From Nakamurella alba (GTDB lineage Bacteria > Actinomycetota > Actinomycetes > Mycobacteriales > Nakamurellaceae), in the NCBI RefSeq assembly GCF_009707545.1, contig NZ_WLYK01000012.1:92877-156876 (forward strand): a stretch of DNA of 64,000 nt, given 5' to 3'. Positions 28,853 through 36,939 of the stretch are shown one piece after another; the stretch's first letter is position 1; every line of letters starts with the position of its first letter. Position numbers and translations under genes: made by a program. The notes under the pieces were generated by a model. That model saw nothing but the letters and a program-made list of their open reading frames with translations, was not told the origin of the DNA and made no database searches.

Positions 28853-30177
28853 GCGCCGGAGTCCTCCGCGGCGCTCTCCGCCGGGTCGGTCTCCTCGGGG
28901 CGGTCCCCGTCCGGGCCGGTCCCGTGCGCGACAGCACCTGCCGCGACGGAGGTCTCGGCGACCGAGTCCTCGGAGAAGTCGGCGACGGTGCCGGCGCCCA
29001 CCTCGGCGACGGCCTCCGGGAGATCCGCGACGGCGTCGGGAAGGTCGGACACGGCCTCAGCCACGACACCGTCCGGCACGGCGTCCTCCGCCGCGTCGAG
29101 CGGTGCGGCGTGCGCGGCATCCTCCTCCGCGGCCTGCTCGGTGGCCATCAGATCGTCCAGCACCTTCAGGTCGGCCAGGTCATCGGCGTCATCGGTGGGC
29201 ACCAGCTCCCGATCGCCCCCGTCCAGTTCGGCCAGCTCGGCCACATCCGACAGCTCCGCGAGATCCGTTGCCACGGCACTGATGTCGGAGAGATCCGGCT
29301 CGCCGTCGGCGACCGTGACCACCTCCCGCTCCGGCCGGGGGTGCACCTCGAGCCGCAGCTCGTCCACCACGTTCTCGCCGGCGGCGGACAGCGGCGGCAG
29401 CTCCACCACCACCTCGGAGTGCGCGCCGCAGCCGTACCCGGCATCGACGACCCGACCCTCGGCCGGACCGAACTCGTTGCCGCAGGCGCCCGCGACCACA
29501 CCCAGCGACCCGGCGAGCGGGAGGTAGAAGCCGCAGCTGCTGCACCGGGCCGGGGCCTGGTGCGCCATGTCCGACGAGGGACCGAAGGGCCCGTCGTGCC
29601 AGCGCTCCGCGACGTCGGCGCGGCCGTCCCGGCTCATCACCCGGACCCGTCCGATGCCGAGCTCGTGCGCGACGTCCTCCACCGCTGGGTCGTCGGACTG
29701 GACGTAGGCGGGGACCAACCGCGGATCGTCGACCGGCGGCGGCAGCAGGTCGCCGGGTCCGATGTCACCGGAGCGGATCCGCTCGCTCCACGGCAACCAG
29801 TCCGGCGCCAGCAGCGCATCGTGGCCCGGCAGCAGCACCACCTCGCTGACCGTCGGCCGGTCGTCGCCGACGAACGCCAGCGTCACCGACCACACCCACC
29901 CGCGGTAGCCGGGATCGGTGGCGGCGAACAACGCGGACACCGCCACCTCGTCCTCCGCGACGGCGCCGGCGTACTCGCCGACCGCGGTCCCGGCAGGCAG
30001 GTCGGCGGCCAGCGCGGCCCGGGCGATGTCGATCGCATCCATCGGCAGGGTCACCGGGGTGCGGACGTCGGCAACGGGCGCGTCGATCGCGGCGACGGAC
30101 GCTGCCGAGGACTCGACGGCGGAGTCGGCGGACTCGGAGACGGTCGGGGAACTCACCGGCCCATGATGCCGCATCAT
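28849..30177 (-). CDS. DUF3027 family protein with zinc-ribbon-like cysteines
   Basis: This 442-residue protein has a conserved N-terminal two thirds (ALLAPDWLPWSERIRSGDIG; ERWHDGPFGPSSDMAH) and a cysteine knuckle (CSSCGFYLP, then ACGNEFGP, then YGCGAHSEV). These Cys could bind zinc. The last 150 residues are acidic and repetitive. The ATG at 30177 has GGGAG about 8 nt upstream, and GTG 30156 is an alternative. It is coupled to the sacsin-like ATPase and diverges from the MFS gene. As I recall it parallels Rv0877. Function unknown. Confidence 0.82.
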   Translation of the reverse strand: MMRHHGPVSSPTVSESADSAVESSAASVAAIDAPVADVRTPVTLPMDAIDIARAALAADLPAGTAVGEYAGAVAEDEVAVSALFAATDPGYRGWVWSVTLAFVGDDRPTVSEVVLLPGHDALLAPDWLPWSERIRSGDIGPGDLLPPPVDDPRLVPAYVQSDDPAVEDVAHELGIGRVRVMSRDGRADVAERWHDGPFGPSSDMAHQAPARCSSCGFYLPLAGSLGVVAGACGNEFGPAEGRVVDAGYGCGAHSEVVVELPPLSAAGENVVDELRLEVHPRPEREVVTVADGEPDLSDISAVATDLAELSDVAELAELDGGDRELVPTDDADDLADLKVLDDLMATEQAAEEDAAHAAPLDAAEDAVPDGVVAEAVSDLPDAVADLPEAVAEVGAGTVADFSEDSVAETSVAAGAVAHGTGPDGDRPEETDPAESAAEDSGA

Positions 30178-30255
30178 CGGCCCGGCTCCCGCCTCGTCGG
30201 CACCGATCCGGCTGTCCGCCGACGGACGGCGGGACCGGTACGGCAGGATGGGACC

Positions 30256-32451
30256 GTGCACGAGCCGGGCGCCGACCAGGGTCCCGCCGGACCCCGGCGG
30301 GAGGACGGGGCTGCCCCGCGCCCGGCATACCCCTACCCGCCTGCGGAGCAGCCGCCGACGGCGGCGCCACGGGCCCAGTCCCCGGACCAGGAGACGACCC
30401 AGATCCATCGGCCGCGCCGGCCGCCGGTGCCGCCGCCCCCGGACCAGCAGGCCCCCCGCTACCGACAGGCACCCTCGGACCGGCAGCAGTACCAGCGACC
30501 CGCGCAGCCGCCGGAGCGCCCGTACGCCGCGCCGCCGCCGGCCCGCCGGGTCGAGACCCACCGGCCGCAGCCACCGGCCGGCGACCGGTACCGCGCGCCG
30601 GTCGACCCGTACAGCGGTGACGCCTACGAGACGGAGCAGCTGCGGCGCCCGGCCGCACCCCCGCGGCGCGACCCCCGGCAGTACGAACAGCCGCAGTACG
30701 AACAGCAGCAGTACGAACAGTCGCAGTACGAACCGCAACAGTACGAGCCCCGGCAGTACGAGCAGCAGTACGAGCCGGAGCAGTACGAACCGCCGCTGCC
30801 CCCGCGGGTGCCGATGGACAAGCGGCCGCCGCAGCCCCGTGGCGCCCACCTGCCGCCGTACCGGGAGCCGCTGGCCGAGCCGCCGGCCAAGGCCCCGTCC
30901 CTGGACCCCAGCCGGGCCACCGGCGGCCGGAGCCCGCGCAAGCTGACGGTCACCCGGGTCGCCGCGCTGCGCAGCCGGGAGCTGACCCACCGCGGCGTGC
31001 AGCTGTTCCAGCGCGCCACCACGGCCGACGGCGCGGACCGGTCCGGCCTGGCCCACCTCACCTATGCGGTGATGGCGAACTACGCCGTCGACGCCGCGCT
31101 GATGGTCGCGCTGGCGAACACCATCTTCTTCGCCGACACCGGATCACCGGGCAAGGTGCTGGCCTACCTGGCCATCACCGTCGCCCCGTTCGCGGTGGTG
31201 GCACCGTTCATCGGCCCGGCACTGGACCGGTTGCAGCAGGGACGGCGGATGGCGCTGGCCATCTCCAGCTGGGGCCGGGCGCTGCTGGCCGTGCTGATGG
31301 CGTTCAACTTCGAGCCGTTCAACCCGTGGGTCATCTACCCGTGCGCGCTCGGGAACCTGGTGCTGTCCAAGGCCTTCAGCGTGCTGAAGGCCGCGCTCAC
31401 CCCGCGGGTACTGCCCGAGCAGATCACCCTGGTCAAGACCAATTCCCGGTTGACCGTGTTCGGCCTCATCGCCGGCGGTGTGGCCGGCGGCCTGGCCGCC
31501 GGGATCCTGGCGCTCACCGGATCACCCGGCGCACTGATCTTCACCGCGCTGTGCGCGGTGGGCGGTGGCATCCTCTGCCTCCGGATCCCGGCCTGGGTGG
31601 AGTCCACCGAGGGCGAGGTACCGGTCAAGGCCGTCGGTCACTCGCGCACGAAACGCAGCCTGCCACCGCCGGTGGTCGCGACGTTGTGGGCGAACAGCAC
31701 GATCCGGATCGAGACCGGCTTCCTGGCACTGTTCATCGCGTTCGTGGTGAAGAACCAGTACGAGCACCTGTCGGCGTTCACCCAGCTGCTGCTGCTCGGC
31801 ATCGTCGGCGGCGCCGCCGGTCTCGGCGGGTTCGTCGGCAACGCGCTCGGCGCCCGGCTCAACCTGTCCGCGCCGGAGCTGATCTCGAACATCTCGCTCG
31901 CCGCGACCAGCCTGGCGACCCTGGTGGCCGCGATGATCCCGGGCCTGCTCACGGCGACGATCGTCGGCCTGGTGGGATCGACGGCGTCGTCGCTGGCGAA
32001 GGTCTGCCTGGACTCGGTGATCCAGCACCACCTGCCGGAGGAGAGCCGGGCATCGGCGTTCGGCAAGACGGAATCCGTCCTCCAGATCGCCTGGGTCTTC
32101 GGCGGTGTGGTGGGCCTGTTGATCGGAGGCGTGTGGTTCGGGCATGTGGCCGGGGTGTACTCGATCGGCTTCGGCGTGGTGACCGCGCTGCTGGTGATGG
32201 GCATCGCCCAGTGCCTGATGATGCGCAAGGGCCGCACGCTGGTGCCGGCGATCCGGCGCACGCCGAAGCCGTCCGGGGCGTCGAGGAAGAAGCCGGCCGC
32301 CGGCACCACGACTCCGATGGGCCCGCTGCCGACCACCCCGGACGTGCACGGGGCACCACCGGTGAACCCGGCGCCGCCGCCGGGCCGGGCGCCCTCCGCC
32401 GCTCCCCGCAAGGCCGGCCGTCGACCGCGCAAGGCGGGCACCGACCGATGA
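30256..32451 (+). CDS. MFS-type membrane protein with long disordered N-terminus (Rv0876c-like)
   Basis: This is a 731-residue protein. Residues 1 to about 240 are Pro/Gln/Tyr/Arg-rich and cytoplasmic, with a QYE-type repeat. A 12-helix MFS-like core follows (LTYAVMANYAVDAALMVAL to YSIGFGVVTALLVMGIAQCL) and then a basic, Pro-rich tail. The GTG start at 30256 has CAGGAT 6 nt upstream as a leaderless -10. The frame stays open upstream, but that part is a shadow of DUF3027. Its stop overlaps the DUF2771 start (ATGA). The cargo is unknown. As I recall M. tuberculosis has the same gene pair (Rv0876c-Rv0875c). Confidence 0.85.
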   Translation: MHEPGADQGPAGPRREDGAAPRPAYPYPPAEQPPTAAPRAQSPDQETTQIHRPRRPPVPPPPDQQAPRYRQAPSDRQQYQRPAQPPERPYAAPPPARRVETHRPQPPAGDRYRAPVDPYSGDAYETEQLRRPAAPPRRDPRQYEQPQYEQQQYEQSQYEPQQYEPRQYEQQYEPEQYEPPLPPRVPMDKRPPQPRGAHLPPYREPLAEPPAKAPSLDPSRATGGRSPRKLTVTRVAALRSRELTHRGVQLFQRATTADGADRSGLAHLTYAVMANYAVDAALMVALANTIFFADTGSPGKVLAYLAITVAPFAVVAPFIGPALDRLQQGRRMALAISSWGRALLAVLMAFNFEPFNPWVIYPCALGNLVLSKAFSVLKAALTPRVLPEQITLVKTNSRLTVFGLIAGGVAGGLAAGILALTGSPGALIFTALCAVGGGILCLRIPAWVESTEGEVPVKAVGHSRTKRSLPPPVVATLWANSTIRIETGFLALFIAFVVKNQYEHLSAFTQLLLLGIVGGAAGLGGFVGNALGARLNLSAPELISNISLAATSLATLVAAMIPGLLTATIVGLVGSTASSLAKVCLDSVIQHHLPEESRASAFGKTESVLQIAWVFGGVVGLLIGGVWFGHVAGVYSIGFGVVTALLVMGIAQCLMMRKGRTLVPAIRRTPKPSGASRKKPAAGTTTPMGPLPTTPDVHGAPPVNPAPPPGRAPSAAPRKAGRRPRKAGTDR
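30679..30792 (+). repeat. QYEQ/QYEP codon repeat in the MFS N-terminus
   Basis: Eight CAGTACGA-beginning units, spaced 12-15 bp, encode QYEQ or QYEP repeats in the cytoplasmic tail. Confidence 0.85.
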
Positions 32452-33014
32452 CGAGGCAGCTCCCCCGGCTCCCCCGACTCCCCCGACTCTCCCGGCTCCG
32501 CGGCCTCGCGGCGCCGGTCGGTCTGCTGGCAGCTCTGTTGGTGCTGGCCGGCTGCACCGCGCCCCGACCGGACGTGACGTTCTACGGCAACCGGCACGAC
32601 GTGCAGACCGGTCCGGCGCTCTGGTGCACCGTCGACGACGCGAACCTGACCTTCGCCTGCCCGGAGCAGGACGACGCGTCCTTCGCCCGGTTGTCGCTGC
32701 GGGCCGGCCAGGGTGTGCAGATCAGCGTCGGCGCCGAGATCGGCGACACCCCATGGGTGGTCTACGTGCAGTACCGCTCCGCGGACGGCACCGAGGACGC
32801 GCTGCGGACGGCCTTCTTCACCGACGGCGAGCTGTCGGCCACCGTGCACCCGCCGGAGGCCACCGACCAGCTGCTCCGGGTGGAGGTCCAGGCCGGCCTG
32901 ATCCTCACCGCCACCGCGGACGGGTCGGGGGTGGACTACACCTCGACCCGGTCCTGGGTGCTGCTGGTGGATCCCGAGGCGGAGCCGTCACCGGACGAGG
33001 GCACCTCGAGCTGA
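32448..33014 (+). CDS. DUF2771 family lipoprotein
   Basis: This 188-residue exported protein has a basic N-terminus with repeated RLP units, a hydrophobic core and the lipobox LAGC (VLVLAGCTA), so the Cys should be lipidated. The mature part begins PDVTFYGNRHDVQTGP, typical of DUF2771, and has two further Cys that could pair. The ATG overlaps the MFS stop (ATGA). Role unknown. Confidence 0.82.
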   Translation: MTRQLPRLPRLPRLSRLRGLAAPVGLLAALLVLAGCTAPRPDVTFYGNRHDVQTGPALWCTVDDANLTFACPEQDDASFARLSLRAGQGVQISVGAEIGDTPWVVYVQYRSADGTEDALRTAFFTDGELSATVHPPEATDQLLRVEVQAGLILTATADGSGVDYTSTRSWVLLVDPEAEPSPDEGTSS

Positions 33015-33027
33015 CCGGCGGGACCCG

Positions 33028-33423
33028 TCAGGCGTCCAGCTCGTTGGCGACGGCGCGCAGCACAGCGGCGATGCGGGAACCCATCGCCCGGTCCGGGTAG
33101 CGACCGCGGCGCAGGTCCGGCAGCGCCTTGGACTCGAGCAGCTTGATCATGTCGTCGACCAGGCCGTGCAGCTCCTCGGCCGGCCGGCGGGTGGCGGCGA
33201 CCACCGACGGCGGGGCGTCCAGCAGCTGCACCTGCAGCGCCTGGGGACCGCGGCGGCCGTCGGCCAGGCCGAACTCCACCTTCTGCCCGGGCTTGAGGGC
33301 CGCGACACCCGACGGCAGGGCGCCCGACCGGACGTGCACGTCGGCGCCGCCCTCCTGGGCGATGAAACCGAAACCCTTGTCGGCGTCGTACCACTTCACC
33401 TTGCCCGTAGGCACCTGACTCAC
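33028..33423 (-). CDS. cspB: Cold-shock domain protein (CspB-like, long form)
   Basis: This 131-residue RNA/DNA chaperone begins [20 protein letters not shown], the cold-shock domain with both RNP motifs (residues 4-70). A helical C-terminal extension of about 60 residues ([16 protein letters not shown]) follows, as in the 135-residue mycobacterial CspB. The annotated start is GTG 33423. GTG 33414 would start directly at PTGKVKW and match the mycobacterial start better, with GGGTGAG 5 nt upstream. Confidence 0.93.
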   Translation of the reverse strand: MSQVPTGKVKWYDADKGFGFIAQEGGADVHVRSGALPSGVAALKPGQKVEFGLADGRRGPQALQVQLLDAPPSVVAATRRPAEELHGLVDDMIKLLESKALPDLRRGRYPDRAMGSRIAAVLRAVANELDA

Positions 33424-33561
33424 CCGTCCGTCGTGTCGCTGCGTTCTCCGGACCGATTTCGGCCCGGCTTTCCAGCGTACTGGTCGGCCGGGCCGGACCA
33501 GGACCGGTTTCCTCGGGCGACGATGAGCCGCGACTCACGTCCCGGCGCCGACCAGCCGCGA

Positions 33562-33567
33562 TATCCT
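33562..33567 (+). promoter_or_regulatory. -10 element of a leaderless promoter
   Basis: TATCCT lies 6 nt before GTG 33574. No ribosome site is present. Confidence 0.55.
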
Positions 33568-33573
33568 CTCGGG

Positions 33574-33852
33574 GTGAGTGCCACCGAAGCCGCCGCCGAC
33601 CGCCCGCACGCCGGCACGATGTCCAGGGTGAAGAACCGGCGCAAGGCCGCCCCGCTGGCCAAGGCCGGGATGATCCTGTTCGCCCTCGGCGTGGTGGCGA
33701 TCTTCGCCGACATGATCCTGTTCGCGGCCGGGTCCAGGGACCTGCCGCTGTGGCTCAACCTGGGCGCGATGCTGGCCCCGGTCGGTCTCGGGCTGGGCCT
33801 GCTGGGCGTGGTCCTCGAGGCCCGCAAGGGATCCCGGCGCACCCCCGCCTGA
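33574..33852 (+). CDS. Small two-helix membrane protein, 92 aa
   Basis: Residues 1-30 are basic and soluble (SRVKNRRKAAPL). Two membrane helices follow (AGMILFALGVVAIFADMILF and LWLNLGAMLAPVGLGLGLLG), with a short basic tail. The GTG start is set by the -10 box 6 nt upstream. I do not recognise a family. It diverges from the cold-shock gene. Confidence 0.7.
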   Translation: MSATEAAADRPHAGTMSRVKNRRKAAPLAKAGMILFALGVVAIFADMILFAAGSRDLPLWLNLGAMLAPVGLGLGLLGVVLEARKGSRRTPA

Positions 33853-33888
33853 CCCTGCGAGCAGCCGGCCGGGCAGTGACTCGGAGGG

Positions 33889-34509
33889 TCAGTGGACGGT
33901 GGCCAGCAGGTAGCCGTCGAGCCAGGCCGGGAACGCGGTGAGGTCCTCCAGTACGACATCGGCGCCGGCCGCGGCCAGCTCGAGCGCACTGATCGGTCCG
34001 GTGGCGACCGACACGGACAAGGCGTCGGCCGACCGGGCGCCGGTGATGTCTCCCAGGTGGTCGCCGACGTAGACCTCGGCGCCGTGCTCGCGCAGCGCCA
34101 CCGCCTTGGCCGAGCTCCACAGGTCGCCCACCACGTCGATCTCCGGCAGGCCCATCCGCTCCAGGTGCAGGCGCGCGGTCGGCCCGTACTTGGCCGTCAC
34201 CACCACCACCCCACCGCCACGGGAGGTCACCGAACGGACGGCCTCCACCGCACCAGGCATCGGGACGGTCGCCGGCACCACCAGATCCGGGTAGAGCTCC
34301 CGGTACCGGGCGACCAGCTGGTCGCACACCTCCGGGGCGAGGTCGTAGCGGGCGAACTCGTGCGCCAGCGGGGGGCCCAGCCGGGTCACGAAGGCGCGGC
34401 CGTCCAGCGGGATCCCGGTCTCGGCGGCAAGGACGTCGAAGACCTCGATCATCCCGACGCGGGGATCGATGAGGGTCATGTCGAGGTCGAAGCCGACGGT
34501 GAAACGCAC
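33889..34509 (-). CDS. HAD-family hydrolase (phosphoglycolate phosphatase-like)
   Basis: This 206-residue phosphatase has motif I DLDMTLIDP (nucleophile and acid Asp), the cap domain, motif II/III VVVTAKYGPTA and motif IV VGDHLGDITGA. The HAD-IA fold fits phosphoglycolate or nucleotide phosphatases. The GTG start at 34509 has TACCCT 7 nt upstream (minus strand 34522-34517), a likely leaderless promoter. Confidence 0.9.
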   Translation of the reverse strand: MRFTVGFDLDMTLIDPRVGMIEVFDVLAAETGIPLDGRAFVTRLGPPLAHEFARYDLAPEVCDQLVARYRELYPDLVVPATVPMPGAVEAVRSVTSRGGGVVVVTAKYGPTARLHLERMGLPEIDVVGDLWSSAKAVALREHGAEVYVGDHLGDITGARSADALSVSVATGPISALELAAAGADVVLEDLTAFPAWLDGYLLATVH

Positions 34510-34516
34510 GTCCCCG

Positions 34517-34522
34517 AGGGTA
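34517..34522 (-). promoter_or_regulatory. -10 element of the HAD gene, leaderless
   Basis: On the minus strand TACCCT is followed by 7 nt and then GTG 34509. Confidence 0.5.
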
Positions 34523-34640
34523 AGCCGCGTTCCTGGGCGGACCGTTCCCCCGGACGGCCTCGATGCCCGAAGGTGACCCAGCCGTTACCCAGCGTGTGAA
34601 TCAGGCCACAGCGCCGCAGGTCTGCGTGTTCCGGCACACC

Positions 34641-34662
34641 ACGGAGAGTGACCATTCTCCGT
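34641..34662 (+). promoter_or_regulatory. Inverted repeat upstream of vanZ-like gene
   Basis: ACGGAGA and TCTCCGT form perfect 7-bp arms around 8 nt. The dyad lies just upstream of the expected -35 position of the TACGCT promoter, which suits an operator or activator site. Confidence 0.4.
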
Positions 34663-34696
34663 TCCCGAACCAGGGCCCGGACGCGGTGGCTGCCTC

Positions 34697-34702
34697 TACG
34701 CT
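34697..34702 (+). promoter_or_regulatory. -10 element of a leaderless promoter (VanZ-like)
   Basis: TACGCT lies 6 nt before ATG 34709. Confidence 0.6.
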
Positions 34703-34708
34703 GGCCGG

Positions 34709-35302
34709 ATGAGCCGGCGCGTCGCACTGCCCGACGGCGTCGCCGACCCGAACCGGACGGCGCGCCGGTGCTGCACCGTGCTGCTGCTCCTGGTGCTCGC
34801 GTTCATCGGCTGGATCGTGCTCAAGCCCGGTCCTCCGGCCGGCGTCGCGCAGCTGGGTCTGCGCGGCTATCTCTGGCACGGTGGGCGGCACGGCCTGCCC
34901 AGCTGGGTCAGCTTCGACTTCGTCGAGAGTCTGGCGAACGTCATCATGTTCGTCCCGCTCGGCCTGTTCGGGGCGCTCGCCGTGCCCCGAATGCAGTGGC
35001 TGGTCTGGCCGGCCTGCACCGCGCTGTCCGGGGTCATCGAGACGCTGCAGGCCCTGCTGCTGCCGGGTCGCTACGGCATGGTCGAGGACGTGGTGGTGAA
35101 CAGCCTCGGCGCGCTGATCGGGGTGCTGCTGGCCGTGCCGGTGCTGGTGTCACGGCGCCGCCGCTATCGTCGCGCGGCGGCCGGGCGCCGGTCCGCGAAG
35201 GACCGGGTGCCGCGATCGGCCCGTCAGACGCCGAACGGGTCGGTGGTGCGGCCCACCAGGTCCGCCACCGAGTTGATCACCAGCGACGGCCGGAACGGGT
35301 AG
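34709..35302 (+). CDS. VanZ-like family membrane protein
   Basis: This 197-residue protein has four membrane helices and the VanZ-like core (ESLANVIMFVPLGLFGAL; GVIETLQALLLPGRYGMVED; NSLGALIGVLL). VanZ relatives affect teicoplanin susceptibility in enterococci, but most actinobacterial members have no assigned role. The C-terminal 26 codons overlap the end of the convergent HAD-IIA gene by 79 bp. That tail is not hydrophobic and may be expendable. Confidence 0.85.
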   Translation: MSRRVALPDGVADPNRTARRCCTVLLLLVLAFIGWIVLKPGPPAGVAQLGLRGYLWHGGRHGLPSWVSFDFVESLANVIMFVPLGLFGALAVPRMQWLVWPACTALSGVIETLQALLLPGRYGMVEDVVVNSLGALIGVLLAVPVLVSRRRRYRRAAAGRRSAKDRVPRSARQTPNGSVVRPTRSATELITSDGRNG

Positions 35303-36030
35303 GCGTCGATCGAGGCGGTGGTGGAGATGCCGCTGAGCACCAGGATGGTGCGCAGACCGGCCTCCATGCCGGCGATGACATCGGTGTCCATCCGGTCGCC
35401 GACCATCACCGTCGACTCCGAGTGGGCGCCGATGGCCCGCAGCGCCGACCGCATCATCAGCGGGTTCGGCTTGCCGACGAAGTACGGCGTGCGCCCGGTG
35501 GCCTTCTCGATCAGCGCGGCCACCGCGCCGGCCGCGGGCAGCACCCCGGCCCGGCTGGGACCGGTCGCATCCGGGTTGGTCGAGATGAACAGCGCGCCCT
35601 TCTCGATGAGCCGGATGGCGGTGGTGATGGCCTCGAAGGAGTACGTCCGGGTCTCGCCGAGCACGACGTAGTCGGGATCACGGTCGGTGAGAACGTACCC
35701 GGCCTCGTGCATCGCGGTGGTCAGCCCGACCTCGCCGATCACGTAGGCCGAACCGTGCGGACGCTGCGAGTCGAGGAACTTCGCAGTGGCCAGCGCCGAG
35801 GTCCAGATCCGGTCCTCCGGGATGTCCAGGCCGGAGGACAGCAGTCGGGCCCGCAGGTCACGCCGGGTGTAGATCGGGTTGTTGGTGACCACGACGAAGT
35901 TGGTGCCCAGCGCTGTCAGCTCACCGATGAACTGGTCCGCGCCGGGGACCATGTGCTCCTCGTGGACCAGCACACCGTCCATGTCCAGCAGGTAGGACCA
36001 CTTCGTGCCGTCCGTCGTTCGCTCGCTCAC
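35224..36030 (-). CDS. HAD-IIA family phosphatase (NagD-like)
   Basis: This is a 268-residue NagD/pNPPase-type sugar or nucleotide phosphatase. Motif I is YLLDMDGVLVHEEHMVPGA, motif II TNNPIYTRRDL, and then GKPNPLMMRSAL and VMVGDRMDTDVIAGMEAGL (motif III/IV). The GTG start at 36030 is chosen because coding sense ends upstream and CAGAAT stands 6 nt before it. The longer open frame is a shadow of the next gene. Confidence 0.93.
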   Translation of the reverse strand: MSERTTDGTKWSYLLDMDGVLVHEEHMVPGADQFIGELTALGTNFVVVTNNPIYTRRDLRARLLSSGLDIPEDRIWTSALATAKFLDSQRPHGSAYVIGEVGLTTAMHEAGYVLTDRDPDYVVLGETRTYSFEAITTAIRLIEKGALFISTNPDATGPSRAGVLPAAGAVAALIEKATGRTPYFVGKPNPLMMRSALRAIGAHSESTVMVGDRMDTDVIAGMEAGLRTILVLSGISTTASIDAYPFRPSLVINSVADLVGRTTDPFGV

Positions 36031-36063
36031 CGGTCCATTCTGGCGGATCCGCTGCCGCCGCCC

Positions 36064-36069
36064 TACCGT
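36064..36069 (+). promoter_or_regulatory. -10 element of a leaderless promoter
   Basis: TACCGT lies 6 nt before ATG 36076. Confidence 0.6.
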
Positions 36070-36075
36070 CGGCGG

Positions 36076-36891
36076 ATGGACGCCGCCGTGACCGACCCGA
36101 CCCGGGCGGAACTGCTCGATCACCTGCAGCGCGAGTCGGCCAGGTTCGCCGGCCTGCTGGGCGACACGGACCCGGCCGCCCCGGTCCCCAGCTGTCCGGA
36201 CTGGACGGCCTCCGACCTGCTCTGGCACCTGACCGAGGTGCAGGCGCTGTGGCGGACGGTGGTGCGGGACCGGCTGCACGGCCCGGCCGCGGCGCAGGCG
36301 GCGGCACCCGACCGCCCCGCCGACCATGCCGAGCTCCTCGCCCTGTTCGCCGGGACCAGCCGGGACCTGCACCTGGTGCTGTCCGATACCCCGTCGGCCA
36401 CCGCGGTGTGGACCTGGGCCGACGACGAGGCCGACCACAGCGCGGGTTTCGTGCTGCGGCGGCAGGCGCACGAGGTCCTGGTGCACCGGCTGGACGCCGA
36501 GCTGGCCGCCGGCGCGGTGACCCCGTTCGACCCGGCGCTCGCCACGGACGGGATCGACGAGGTGCTGCACGTCATGTACGGGGGCTACCCGCCATGGGCC
36601 GACTTCGCCGCGGGCGGCGGCACGGGCCGGGTGGTGGCCACGGACACCGGGCGCAGCTGGGACCTGCAGCTCGGCCGCTTCACCGGGACCGGCCCGGAGA
36701 GCGGCCGCGAGTTCGACGAGCCCACCCTGCTGGTGGTGCCCGGTGGGCGGAGCGCGGTCGATTTCACCGTGTCCGGGACGGCCTCGGAGCTGGACCGGTG
36801 GCTGTGGAACCGGCCGGGCGATGTGGCGATCGACGGCGACGACGCTGCCGTCGCGGTGTTCCGGGAGATCCTGGCCGGCGGGGTGCAGTGA
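36076..36891 (+). CDS. Maleylpyruvate isomerase family mycothiol-dependent enzyme
   Basis: This 271-residue protein has an N-terminal DinB-like MDMPI four-helix domain (PSCPDWTASDLLWHLTEV; the metal-ligand region RRQAHEVLVHRLDAEL) and a C-terminal domain with VSGTASELDRWLWNR. The family uses mycothiol as cofactor, which fits an actinobacterium. The substrate is unknown because most members are not true maleylpyruvate isomerases. It has a leaderless promoter. Confidence 0.9.
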   Translation: MDAAVTDPTRAELLDHLQRESARFAGLLGDTDPAAPVPSCPDWTASDLLWHLTEVQALWRTVVRDRLHGPAAAQAAAPDRPADHAELLALFAGTSRDLHLVLSDTPSATAVWTWADDEADHSAGFVLRRQAHEVLVHRLDAELAAGAVTPFDPALATDGIDEVLHVMYGGYPPWADFAAGGGTGRVVATDTGRSWDLQLGRFTGTGPESGREFDEPTLLVVPGGRSAVDFTVSGTASELDRWLWNRPGDVAIDGDDAAVAVFREILAGGVQ

Positions 36892-36934
36892 CAGTCCTGC
36901 TGTGACAGTCGGGCAGCTGCAGGGGTGCAGCAGC
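36888..36934 (+). terminator. Repeat and hairpin between convergent genes
   Basis: GTGACAGTC occurs at 36888 and 36902 (14-bp period). Next to it, GCAGCTGCA-GGGG-TGCAGCAGC (36913-36934) forms a 9-bp stem with one mismatch, a plausible terminator for the plus-strand gene and modC. Confidence 0.45.
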
Positions 36935-36939
36935 ACCGG

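Noticed and set aside
28744..30255. Upstream extension of the plus-strand MFS frame
   Set aside because: It lies opposite DUF3027 and the sacsin-like start. The real start is GTG 30256 with a -10 just ahead of it.
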